A stretch of DNA of 64,000 nt from Cristatella mucedo (lineage: Eukaryota; Bryozoa; Phylactolaemata; Cristatellidae), in the NCBI GenBank assembly GCA_009760855.2, contig WPIO01000063.1, forward strand, positions 2,319,501-2,383,500, given 5' to 3'. Made by a program: the position numbers and the translations under genes. The first letter of the stretch is position 1, and each line of letters begins with the position of its first letter. Positions 12,545 to 22,423 of this stretch are shown here, in pieces. Below the pieces are notes generated by a model. The model was not told where the DNA came from, made no database searches, and worked only from the letters and a program-made list of their open reading frames with translations.

Positions 12545-13735
12545 ATGCTTAGTCCGGTTCTTTTCACGGCTAATACTCATCCTCTTGCCGATGTGATTGC
12601 CATGCAAAAGTGAGCGTTTCATTTTAATGCAGATGACATTCAGTTATACCTTTACTTTGATCTTTTCCAGACTTCCAGTATGTCGAATTCTCTCAACTTC
12701 TTTGCTGCATGCATTGATGACATTCGCACACGGATGGCAGAAACTTTCTCGAACTGAATGACGACAACAACTTACTAGTTATGGGCAAACCAAGTGTGGT
12801 TAAGAAATTGAAAAACCTGACGCTCAAAATAAACTTCGAAAGCTTAACTCCTGTTGTTGAATCTGCACGAAATCGTAGCATCCAATTGCAAAGTGACTTT
12901 TCATTGAACCACCAAATCAGCTCCACAGTCAAGTCTGCCTTCTTTCAGCTAACTAACGTTGCTAAAATTTGCAATTGCTTAGACAGATACTACATCTAAA
13001 TTATTCAATGCATTTCCACATCCCGTCTCGACCTCCGCAACTCACTGGTTGCCGGTGTTCCGGCCTGTGCACTCAGGCGCTTACAGTTGATGCACAATTC
13101 TGCAGCTAGGCTTGCCTGTCGTGAGCGTCGCAGTTGCCACATCTCATCACTTCTTGCCAAACTTCACCGGCTCCCAGTCAAGCAACGCATCGACTTCAAG
13201 GTTCTCTCACTCACTTTTCGGTCGCTTGATTCTTTTGCTCCAGCCTACCTATCAGATGTACTGCCCACCAGTCTACGTACGTCTACCGATAAGCATCGTA
13301 CCATTCGCTTTTCGGAATCTAACTGTTTACCTATACCCTGTAAGAAAGCTCAAATCCTAGGAAGACCATGCATTTAGTTCGCATACTCCTAAAGCCGGCC
13401 TGGAACTCATTCCCGACTTGCGTCCCGACATCTCCTGACTTGAGCACATTTAAAAAGAAACTAAAAACTGATCTGCCGTATTTATCGCAGCATTTAGAGG
13501 GTCCATGTGATTCGGCCTTTCTGTGCTTATGAGTGCTGCTACTGCATGCTGCCAATGACCATAGTTGCATACTAACACTGCATATGGCACCTCTAACCAC
13601 ATTATGCTTGTTGTCATTGAACATACTTCCACTAGCTATTCGATCATGCGTCCTGTACAGCAAATGCATAGTCCCTAGAAATTGATTAAGTTCTGTGAGG
13701 ATGCTATGCAAATATGTTAACATTATTATCACTGG
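12545..13735 (+). mobile_element. LINE-alpha, old copy covering RT core to 3' end
   Basis: Starts within the RT core near 12545 (the 'LGPVLF'-like block) and runs through the catalytic-loop region near 12620. It continues into the thumb (frame 12781-12999, then 13087-13377 with [16 protein letters not shown]) and ends in a decayed tail at about 13735. Frames are broken in at least two places. It is more diverged than the young copies. Confidence 0.82.
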
Positions 13736-13964
13736 ATTGTAATGAACGCTCTGTAGCTTCAGGAATACTAAACTTCGTTGCTTCAAAAACTCAATTAGTT
13801 CCAAGCTACATCAGTCATACAATAATTGCGCAGCTATTATTCATGGTTCTTAAATTATAGCGACTAGGATCTGCTTGAATTTCATTATATTTTTAGGCGT
13901 CGTGGAAATCCCGACTCTCATAGTAGTCGTCAGTCAGTTTTAGTTTATATTGACACTGCAAGGT

Positions 13965-14245
13965 ATTGAAGGTCTTTTTGCAGCCTTACTTTGGTGCCGT
14001 TGCAAGGCCTGCGTGCGTGTCAAGGCTGCTCACTAGCTAGCTGCGTTCGAGGTGCTAGCTTCAGCGAAATTCTCCGATCAGTAACGAGAGCTAAACTCCT
14101 AACTAGCATCATTTATGCCGTCTACAATCAGGCTAAGAAAAAAAACCTCGCACTATAGCCACCGCTTTGGCGTCTGTAAGCTTCCTCAGTCAATAGGAGA
14201 GATTTCTAAGACGCTAGGCATACTAAAGTTACGTGAAGCGATTGA
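13965..14245 (+). repeat. Repeat R, third copy, left half
   Basis: Bases from about 13975 to 14170 align by eye to 26771-26935: the gcgtgcgtgtc word, then the tgctagcttca-like block, then ctagcatcatttatgcc. Identity is clearly lower than between the two copies at 26.8 and 32.5 kb. The right half continues after the MITE at 14246-14550. Confidence 0.6.
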
Positions 14246-14550
14246 AAATATTTATTGACAACGAAAAAACAAACAAATACGCTGCAGGTGTTTAGTGTGA
14301 TGACGTCCCACTACGATCTTTTACAATCTTTTTTGCCGGGCCAGGAACTAGACCGATTAGCTCCTGTGAAGTTTCTGTTTCCTGTAAGCACATTCCAAAG
14401 AGCCTGAATAATGCTCCACAGTAGTTTTGTAGAGTTGAAATTTGGCAGCGGGCTTAGCCACTGCACCAGCACCAACGAAGGATTCGTCTCAAATCGTGTG
14501 ACGTCATGGGCAGTTTGCTTAAGGTCGTCATCTAGCTAACAAATGCATCT
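14246..14550. mobile_element. Foldback MITE, second copy, inserted in repeat R
   Basis: Begins with atttattgacaacg and continues with acaaacaaatacgctgcagg and gtttagtgtgatgacgtccc. This matches the left arm of the larger foldback element at 53822-54712. Its right end shows the complementary form near 14520-14550 (aaatgcatctttaataaat). It separates two halves of repeat R, so it inserted later than R. Confidence 0.55.
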
Positions 14551-14690
14551 TTAATAAATTTGTTTTACAGAATGATAAAGCGTGTTTGTAAAATTGGGGC
14601 CTGAAGTGTTGGATAATTGCTGAGAACCCTTGACATTCATTTTAGGCTGTGTCAATTCTGACGACTGTGTCAATGCATGTGTGCCGCCTA
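14551..14690 (+). repeat. Repeat R, third copy, right half
   Basis: The stretch with 'tggataattgctgagaacccttg' and 'gtgtcaattctgacgact' corresponds to the right-hand part of the copy at 26771-27043 (atagtcgcggagaactcttgg, then gattgtcaatgcggacgac). Confidence 0.55.
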
Positions 14691-14751
14691 TTCTATTGCT
14701 CCGCGAGACATTTTATTTCGTCCAACTTCCTTCAGCCAGAGTGAAGCGAAG

Positions 14752-15046
14752 ATGCTCTCTCACCTCCTACTGCAGGTCTCTTTGGTGCTCATTCTAGCCG
14801 GATGTGGATTGATGCTTCCTTCCTTGCGTCTAACGGCCTCCTCTAAATTGGCATCCTCCAAATTGCTGCAGGCGAAACTCTTGGCGTGCAAACCATTAAG
14901 AAAATTTCGCATAACCGCCCTCGAAGTGACATGGCGTACATCAGCAAGCTAAATGGGGCTAAGGCTTACGAAAAAATGGGAAACAAAACCGCAGGAGTCT
15001 TGCTCAGTTCAATTAACGGATTAAAGCTTGCTGATTTTAACTAACG
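14752..15046 (+). CDS. Candidate small secreted-peptide gene (speculative)
   Basis: An ATG at 14752 opens a strongly hydrophobic start (MLSHLLLQVSLVLILAG) like a signal peptide. Its own frame then runs on without recognisable features. A second frame, open from about 14850 to a stop near 15044, contains Lys- and Asn-rich sequence with MAYISKLNGAKAYEKMGNK. Joining the two would need an intron from 14804 to 14871; the acceptor (ttgctgcag) is good but the donor (gtggat) is weak. No poly(A) signal follows closely. It lies convergent to the better-supported peptide gene at 15505-16179. It may equally be chance. Confidence 0.22.
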
Positions 15047-15432
15047 CTTGATTAAGTCGTCTAGGATTTGGGTGAGGTGCAGAGACGTCTGTAGCTTGAC
15101 TACCGCTTTGATTTGAGTTTTTCTTCAAGTTTCGCAAGATGGTGGATGAAATTTTTTAATGACCCTGAGTCAGTGATTCATTTGCCATTGCAAATACTCG
15201 GAGAATATTTCAGTGCTAGTCGCAACTCTTGAAACGGCGTGGTAGTGGAGCTATCAATAATTTTGTGATCTCTGAGCTGAAGCAACTTTTTTCCAATGAG
15301 CGAGAAAAGCCAGAAAGTGAGAGCTGCACTGCCGAACGCAGCGTAATGATCATAGCAAAATGAGACATGTGGCCCGACAGCATTAGCTTACCACAGTTTG
15401 TACAAGCCACTGATATGCGCGCGTTGGAAAAC

Positions 15433-15438
15433 TTTATT
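15433..15438 (-). promoter_or_regulatory. Poly(A) signal AATAAA of the peptide gene
   Basis: A canonical AATAAA on the minus strand, about 67 bases after the stop codon of the three-exon peptide gene. The distance suits a short 3' UTR and supports the gene's direction. Confidence 0.6.
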
Positions 15439-15504
15439 ACCTGATTGGAATATTAATCATCGAACACAAAGTGGTCGTTCCAACTGTAGCTCGAGCTTTA
15501 GCCA

Positions 15505-16179
15505 CTAGCCTTCTAGTTTCTTCACGCAACTATTCGAATCCTTGGCACACTTAACTGCCTCGTTTGCAGCTAGTTTGACTGTGCCCTTGGCTATTTCCTT
15601 AGCAAATCCTAGCGCCAGCTCTTTAACTCCTTGTAATACAAGCATTCCCAGCGGTCTGAGTACTGCCCCGAGGATCCGCTTCTTCGCCTCGTCACCTGAA
15701 AGCAAGCAGGATATAGGATAGGAAGAGGGATGCGACGAGGAGTCAGCAAATGCGAGCCGCAGCGAGACACCTTCGCAGCGAGACCTCTCGCGTGCGAAAA
15801 TCGCAGCAGCTCGAGGCGGCCCGAGTTGAAGCCGGCGGCTCAAGACGAAGCGACTCCTCCAACTTCCTCAGCGGCGTCTTTCGAAGCTCGCTACTCGCTG
15901 GTGCGGGAGGAGCAAACTTACCGTCGAACGAATTCCCCAGCTCAGCTTCAGCCTGGCGGCCAATCTCAGCTTCGCTCTGAGCTGCCTGTCATAAAGAGAA
16001 AGCACTGGCTGTATTATTTGCAGGGTGCTATGAACGCAAGCCTGAAGTGCGGCAAAAGAGCTTTCGCATGAATAATCTGCTTTGACGAGCTTAGTCTATC
16101 GCCGTAATGCTAATCGTACCTCAGGAGCCACTTTTCCCATGAGAAGGGCGAGTGCTATAGTAACGTACAGGAAGTTCAT
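15505..16179 (-). CDS. Three-exon secreted cationic peptide precursor, 104 residues, unknown family
   Basis: Exons (minus strand): 16179-16120, 15985-15922 and 15695-15505, stop TAG at 15507-15505. All four splice borders fit: GAG|gtacga, gacag|GCAG, GACG|gtaagt, tttcag|GTGA. Frame is kept across both short introns (134 and 226 bases). The first exon is a complete signal peptide (MNFLYVTIALALL at its start). The second encodes an acidic, Ala/Glu-rich pro-region. The third begins GDEAKKR, a likely processing site. A roughly 56-residue amphipathic Lys-rich segment follows, with regular hydrophobic spacing and two cysteines eight residues apart near the end (CAKDSNSC). Signal, acidic pro-piece and basic helical mature part is the layout of many antimicrobial or membrane-active peptides, but I recognise no family. 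The ATG stands in a good context (aaccATGa). An upstream ATG near 16218 gives an 11-codon uORF, unless the AG at 16187 is a splice acceptor. The structure is seen directly; the function is inferred. Confidence 0.68.
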
Positions 16180-16189
16180 GGTTCACCTG

Positions 16190-17750
16190 CAAAGCAAAGC
16201 AAGTGAACAGCGATGCATGTAACTGCTGAGCGCGATTCTCTTTTTCGTGCTGCTGGTTCAATGCACACTCAAATAATGAGGCGGCGATTCGCCAACGGGC
16301 ACTAGTGCCCCGGATGAAGGGACGCCTCATTGGTTGAGCGCCTGTTCGCGTTGTGTGCAAGGCCTCCGAAACGTTCAAAAAAAGCTTGCAGGCCAGTTCC
16401 GCTGCAAGGTGCTGCGTGAAATTCAGAAGCCATGTGAGGGCAGGCGAAACGGCACCTGCAAGCCTTCGTCTTCCTGGTGGTTTGAGGCCCTCTACCCTGC
16501 CTGCGTGAGTCCCAGGCTAAGAATTTCTCATTCGAATTTACCGAATGATGACCAGCTGAACCGCCTCTGAGCAGCAATCGCAGTCAACATACCTGGATGT
16601 GTGTTTACCGCTAGAATCCTCTCCGTGCTTTTCTGCTTGCTGCAGGCCGACTTACTTATATTCACCCAGAAACCCGACGTCCGTCCAATAAGACCGCGAA
16701 TCTCTCCCATTCTATCGACTCGTGTAAGAATGTATGCTGGTGAGGACGTAAGAGCAACGCGTGGCCTCTCCTGCGAGTCGTATTCCAAGTATGAGCGACT
16801 GAGCCGTTTTCGCAATCACAGCCCGCATGTGAATGTGTGTCGAGAAAATCTACCCATCAAAGCGACTGACTGCTGGGCTATATCAAATGACCCAACCCTG
16901 TCGCTGGTTGTTCAGTCGACCGAGCAACAGCGAGTCTCATCTTCGTCGGAAAGTAGTTGAGCACGTGCGAGTCTGAACTGTGTAGCCTCTGCCCCACTAA
17001 TGTGGACGCATTCAAGCACGTCCATGCTGGGCCTCGAGGGCCTCGTTGGAGCAGGAGTTCAGGCCGCGACCGAGGCAGCAGACGATGTCTGCCAAAGGCT
17101 GATGCCGGCTCAATTGTAAGACATATATCCAAAATGGTGCTGAAACCAAGTTTACCTATCATCCGTATCCGACTTTCTCTCTCCCAAATTTCTGGACTAC
17201 TTGCGCTTCCCGGAAGGGAGGTCTGAATATCGCCGGTTGTACCCGACGACGAAATACAAAGCTTTAAAACCTGCTCCTGAAACGTACGGCCCCTAGTAAG
17301 TCCTAAGTAAGCTTTAAGCTTTTTTCTGATTTATCTCCTGGCGAATAGTCAGTCGAGGCAAATTCTACCGTTCAGCTGGATCGATCTTGCGCTATTTACT
17401 ATTGCAGGTTCTAAAACAGAAAAGCTATATTTTCTCACGTCTCTGCCTTCCTTGGTCCTATTAGCTAGCTGTCTTTCAGTGCAGCTACCTGGTTGACTTT
17501 TCACGATTGTGTTTCTCCTCACCTGAGCTTAGCTTCTCAGCTCTCCCGGTTACGTATCACTAGGGGTTCTACGTAACAAATACGATAAACTCTTTATCAT
17601 AGCACGTAGAAAGTTGCGGTATCGCAGAAGATAATGGCAAAGATACCCACATCCAGCGACAGGCAGTAATCGCGTGCACGAGCGTTGTCCCAAACTTGAT
17701 CGGGTTCATGAAAATTACGCAGATACTCTGTAATTTGCAGGCGTTACTTT
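16190..17750. other. no confirmed gene; likely includes the peptide gene's 5' flank
   Basis: The first few hundred bases are the 5' flank of the minus-strand peptide gene; I see no clear TATA box. Several mid-length frames overlap without family features. A short plus-strand frame ending at about 17117 (from the ATG at 17024, GLEGLVGAGVQAATEAAD) has an amphipathic look but no visible signal exon. Confidence 0.4.
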
Positions 17751-19960
17751 ACATAGGAGGAGGAAGTGGAGGAAGATACTGACGCTGAGCTGGAGACAGA
17801 CCGCCCTATCTCCCATTGTAGTTAAGTTCTTACGGCTAACAGAACACTGGCACAGGAACAACACCAGCGGTTTATTATACTGTACCCTAGAGTAGGCGGA
17901 CCCACTGACATTCGATATGTCGGGCTGGGCGTTGCCTTGCCCCGGAAGGGAAAAGCCTGGGGTCAGCTCCCAGAGTTCCGAGGACGGGAGCTGGGTACCA
18001 CGTGCTCGCTCTCTTTCGGCGGAAGCTCCCGACGGTGTTGGACGTCCGCTCCGTCTACCACAGAGTACTCAGCTAGCCGGGTCTTGGACGGCGTACGCGT
18101 GTACTGGTAAAACGGAGTCCTGCGACGGTGCGACTGTGGAAGCCGACTGAGCACTAACACGTTTGTCCGCGCTTGCGGCGTCACCCTTTAGTTTACCTTG
18201 TATAGGACCTTCCCCTGTAAGGCTTGTTTAGTACCCTCCTTTGTATAGCGCATGCGTGTGTATTATATAAAGTGTTGTGTACCCGATTGATCACGTGTGA
18301 ACCACTGTTACCGGAGGGCCCGGCGTAACGACCCAGAACGGACATAGATAGTAGCGAGCCATAGTGGGAGTTAGCCGCCGGCCCCTTGGACTCGGTTACA
18401 ATACTACTCACGGAGCAGAGGAGAGCTCGACTCTCTTCGCCCCTGTCTCTCACTCGATTCCCTGCTATCTAGCACGGCTGTTCTCTGGCCGACCCGATGA
18501 TTCATCCGAGGCGGCCCACAGCTATGCATCGGCCGACCCCGATGGTGAATCCACCGTCTGTTCACCAGTAGATTACCGGCCTGTGTATAAGCCACATCAC
18601 AGGCGGACCACAGCTGTGCACCGGCCGCTCTCGATGATGCTCCCAACTGCTGCTCACCAGAGGTTTTAGCAGAGGAGCAGTTTCGGCCTGCATGCGATCG
18701 AACTACACCCATGGCGAAGATAGTGGCAGCTCTCCGGTTGCACCTGCTCTGACAGCAAGCAAGCCTTCTCGAGTCACCAGCGGTCTTGGGAGGCTCGCCC
18801 AGCGTCCCTCACCCTGAGCCCGTCGGAGGAATCGTGTGACAATGCCCCAACGATTGACTAGGACTAGGCTCTAGCTGACGGATCCCTCTCAGCTAAGTCT
18901 AGCCAAGCAACAGCTCCAAAAGGGTGGCAACAAGCAGAAGGAGAGATCGCGGGCACAAGAGCAAGAAGGCTCTCAGAGTGACTCCAGAGCCAAATAAATA
19001 ACAACCACGTCGCCAAGTCGCAGTGCCCTGAGTCAGAGTGGCCTGGCCACCCTAAACTTGGCCGTGACCGGTGTGTCGCATGACGCGTGGGTGTGTGGCA
19101 TCTGTGCTGTTTTGCTGACCCGACACTCGGCGGTTGCAGCACACGCTCGCCTCTGGCACGGCTGCCTTCTAATGTTCCGCGTTCTCTGCTCACTTCAAGT
19201 GCCGTCGGGAAGCGACTCGTGACTCTCTAGATGCACACTCCCACGTGAGCGTGCCAGCTGCGACAGAGATACATCTATCCCCTCGGCACCTCAACCGGCC
19301 GCGACACTGTCAGCCGCAAGTGCCGCATCAGACGAGTCTGACCTCGAGGCGGCATCGGCTCCGGCCCCTTCCTCACGGCCGCAGCGACCTCGATAACAGC
19401 AGCAGCAGCAGCCCATGCAGACGCCGACGCATCGGGGCACTCCAGCTGAGGCGCACGGCCGGCGCCTCGCCGACCAAGACACAAGGTGAGCATTTATCGA
19501 GTGCCGGAGGCCTCGCTTTGCTGCCTGTGCTTTCGTGGGCACCGTGACAGGCCTCCGCCACCTCATCGGCGATCTGTCCTCCGACTAGCTCGCCACCGCC
19601 CCCCCCAACTCAGAGCTCAAAGACGCTGACCGCCGAGCCGCCCGCTGTCGTTGGACGGGCACGCGGTTTGCAACACCATGGATCCCCAGGGAACGAAATG
19701 GAACATTGCGAGAATTTGCATAACAACCTGAGTGCCGCTGCCTCCTTGCACCGGCTCTACCGGTCCAACCTGGCCAGAGCCATACGGCGGCCATACAATA
19801 TTCTCCCATTTAAGTATGCAACTTGAACCTGCAAAGTTTGTGCGTACTTGGCCGGTAGGTACGTACTGATTGGTATGCTGCAAACATTCCGGAGCGCTTG
19901 CCTATACCAGGCAGCACGGTGTGTATTGTGACGCACACTCACGATCTGACGGATTCATTC
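17751..19960. other. GC-rich region of unknown nature
   Basis: Composition differs from the surrounding AT-rich DNA. It includes a pair of diverged repeats about 93 bases apart (18509-18570 and 18602-18661), a CAG run at 19398-19414 and a TATATAA-like word near 18265. No protein family is recognised in any frame. It may be part of an unrecognised element or an LTR-like sequence. Confidence 0.4.
18509..18661 (+). repeat. Two diverged direct repeats, period about 93 bases
   Basis: Both units start ggcgg-cccacagct and end in gctgttcaccag-like words (first unit 18509-18570, second 18602-18661). They differ at roughly one base in five by eye. Confidence 0.55.
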
Positions 19961-20045
19961 AACATCTGTGTGTTTCTTGTTATTGACCTGCTTTCTGTTC
20001 GTCCTTGATTTACCTGTCTCGTTCTTTAAACCTGTCTCTTTCCTT

Positions 20046-21398
20046 ACAGCTTCGATTTTGCTACGACGCCAAAGAAACCAAGTGGCAAGCGCCTCAATGA
20101 GTCTGAACGATGGGAAATCATCTCGAAGCGAAGCGTCTGCTCGTGGTAAGAGGGCCACAGCACACGAGTACGGCGTTAGTGAAGGCGCAATCCGAAAGAT
20201 TGGGAGAACCATGAAGTGATCCAAGAATGATTCGACCTGATGACTGAAGAGGCTAGGGAGAAGAATTTTCGAGCGTCAGTTGGAAGATTTAGGAAGCTCG
20301 TAGACATGCATATTGTCGGGATTGACAGCATGCGTCGTGCCAGCCCTCCTGTACCATCGTCCCTCGTCATAGCCAAAGTGAAAAGCATTGCTTCCAGTCT
20401 CTCAATTCCGGAATAAGATTTTAAGGCATCTTGGCAATGGCTAAGTCAATTCAGAGTTCGGCGAGAATTGCACAAGATGATTTTCCTTCACGGAGAGGGA
20501 GCAGAAGTCAACAAGAACGATCCGGAATTTATTGCTACTTTAGAAAACCTTTACGCGATTATCTTGCAATTTGACCCTGAAAAATGTCTACGACATGGAC
20601 GAGAGCGGTTTTTTCCGTTGCTTCCAAGATACAGTCTTCTTATGCCAGACGAGGATATTTCAACCACTAGAGGCAAAAAGAAGACGAAGGATCAAGTTTC
20701 TCTGATTGTTTGAGCCAACACAACCGGAACTCACAAAATTCCTTGTGCTTTGTTCGGAAAACCCAAAGAACCAGCTTGTATTAAGATCGAGTTTGGTCAG
20801 CTCCTTATTTCAATCAAGCGAAAGCTTAGATGGATGCAGGAACCTGTTGGAAGCGGTTCACTGAGGTGTTTTTCCAGAAGTGAAACAATGAACAGGACGT
20901 CGCGCTCTATTGTTGATCGACAACGCTCCGGGACCTTTTGAAGCCTTCAAACGCGACAATATTATAATTGTTTTCTTTCCCCCGAATTTTAAAAGTTGGA
21001 AAAAACTTTGTGACGTGGAAATAATCGCAGCTCTGAAAAAGCATTACATATTTTTGTATCTCAAGGATGTTCTAGACTTTTACGAACTTGACGAGGAGAC
21101 CAAAAGTTGATACAAAAGATCAGGGGCGAAGATTGCGACGAGGTGCTGCAAGGGTCTTTTACGGGAACATAGCGCACCTGTTCGATGCTGCAAGTTATGT
21201 GAAAGAAGCCCGGGATTCTGTTTCGCCAAGCTTGATCAAAAGTGTATTCGTTAAGGCCAAACGAATGACTTTAGAACCAGAACTAGACGCTAATAGCAAT
21301 GTTGATGATGTGGGCACCGAACTTGCGAAGGCTTTCGAAACATTGAATTTATCTATTGTTTCATCAGAACTGGAAGACTTCGTTCATGTTGATGACGA
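20046..21398 (+). pseudogene. pogo/Tigger-type DDE transposase, N-terminal part, broken
   Basis: The order of blocks follows Tigger/jerky-like transposases. An N-terminal helix-turn-helix part comes first (KRLNESERWEII at about 20080, then YGVSEGAIRKI at 20170). Next come 'KSIASSLSIPE' near 20370, LPRYSLLMPDEDISTTRGKKK (20626-20690), the second catalytic-Asp block LIDNAPGPFEAF (20911-20950), FFPPNFKSW and the third Asp in 'LCDVE'. At least five frame changes or stops interrupt it, for example TGA after SLIV at 20712 and a stop at 21108. The first catalytic Asp block near 20570-20610 is frameshifted. The C-terminus resumes at 25609 after the LTR retrotransposon. It is dead as an enzyme. Confidence 0.85.
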
Positions 21399-21692
21399 TG
21401 TGGTTTTTGTTTATTTAGACCGCAGTCGGTGACAGCGCCTAAATGTTGTTATCTGCCAGTACTAGGCTGGGTGGCCCTCCCGGCCACCGGTTAGGCAATC
21501 GGAGCGCAGCTAGGCGTTGGCAACGGCGCCAACGAATGAGAGCGCAGCGTTCCGGTACCGCAGAGGACAGAAGCGGGCGACGTCTGCGGCGGGCAATAGT
21601 GCTACCGCCGGCTGTGAGTGTGGAGGAAATAAACTGGTGGTGTTCCTCGTTGGCTAGCGTGCTGTGCTGGTCGCGACGACAATTTAGACTAC
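21399..21692 (+). repeat. 5' LTR
   Basis: Begins TGTGGTTTTTG and ends just before the internal region. It contains AATAAA within gaggaaataaactgg, suitable as the retroviral-type poly(A) signal. Confidence 0.85.
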
Positions 21693-21709
21693 AAGCTATT
21701 TCGGCCGTA

Positions 21710-22423
21710 ATGGAGAACGTAAAGTTCAACCACATCGTCACTCAATTCGACGACAGCGGAGACTTTGCGGGCTGGGTTGAAAAGTTTGATCTGGTGGCAG
21801 AGATTCAAGGTATTGTCGCTGCCGACCGCCACAAATTCCTGCCCCTTTTTCTAACCGGTGGAGCGTTCGCCGTGTACCAAAGCATCGATGGACAGGCGAA
21901 GAAAGACTATACCATCGTAAAAGAGGCTCTTCTGGCTGCATTTTCGGCGGATAAATTTAAAGCTTATGAGGAGCTCACGACACGGCGGCTCCAAGCTGGG
22001 GAACCAGTGAACGTATACGCATCGATTTTGGCCCGGCTGGCTGGATTGGTGAGTGCGGCTTCGAAGGATGACTTGGTAAGATGCGCTTTCGTCACCGGGT
22101 TTCCGGAGGACATCCGAAAGCAGCTACGCGCGGCGTGTGCGCTCGACAAGATGGCGATGTCTGAGGTCGTTGAGAAGGCTCGAGCGCTTATGAGTTGCCA
22201 GGAGCCGAGCTACGCGGCCGCTGCTGAGGCACTAGGAGCTAGAGGCTCTCGCCCGACTCCACAGAAGCGTTTTTGTTTCTTCTGCAAAAAGGAAGGGCAC
22301 ATAAGTCGCGACTGCCGTTCGTCACAAAGGCAGCGAAGGCTGTGTTTTGTATGCGGCGATGACTCGCGCTTAGCAGCAATATGTTCGGAGCGTCGCACCG
22401 ATGCGCAGCCAAAAAACGAGTAA
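21710..22423 (+). CDS. gag-like protein of the LTR retrotransposon
   Basis: The frame from ATG 21710 to TAA 22421 encodes about 237 residues; an open extension upstream runs through the LTR and is not taken as coding. It starts MENVKFNHIVTQFDDSG. The middle has the helical capsid-like character of retrotransposon Gag (GWVEKFDLVAEIQGI, then 'LLAAFSADKFKAYEEL'). Near the end stands one proper CCHC zinc knuckle (CFFCKKEGHISRDC). A second, degenerate knuckle in CFVCGDDSRLAAIC has Arg where His is expected. The protein would form the particle and bind RNA. It is intact in this copy. Confidence 0.82.
   Translation: MENVKFNHIVTQFDDSGDFAGWVEKFDLVAEIQGIVAADRHKFLPLFLTGGAFAVYQSIDGQAKKDYTIVKEALLAAFSADKFKAYEELTTRRLQAGEPVNVYASILARLAGLVSAASKDDLVRCAFVTGFPEDIRKQLRAACALDKMAMSEVVEKARALMSCQEPSYAAAAEALGARGSRPTPQKRFCFFCKKEGHISRDCRSSQRQRRLCFVCGDDSRLAAICSERRTDAQPKNE

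Noticed and set aside
16298-16311. Perfect palindrome gggcactagtgccc
   Set aside because: A 14-base palindrome is not rare in 64 kb and has no repeated partner or clear role.
21443-21709. N-terminal extension of gag through the LTR
   Set aside because: Open by chance across the 5' LTR; the ATG at 21710 just inside the internal region is the sensible start.
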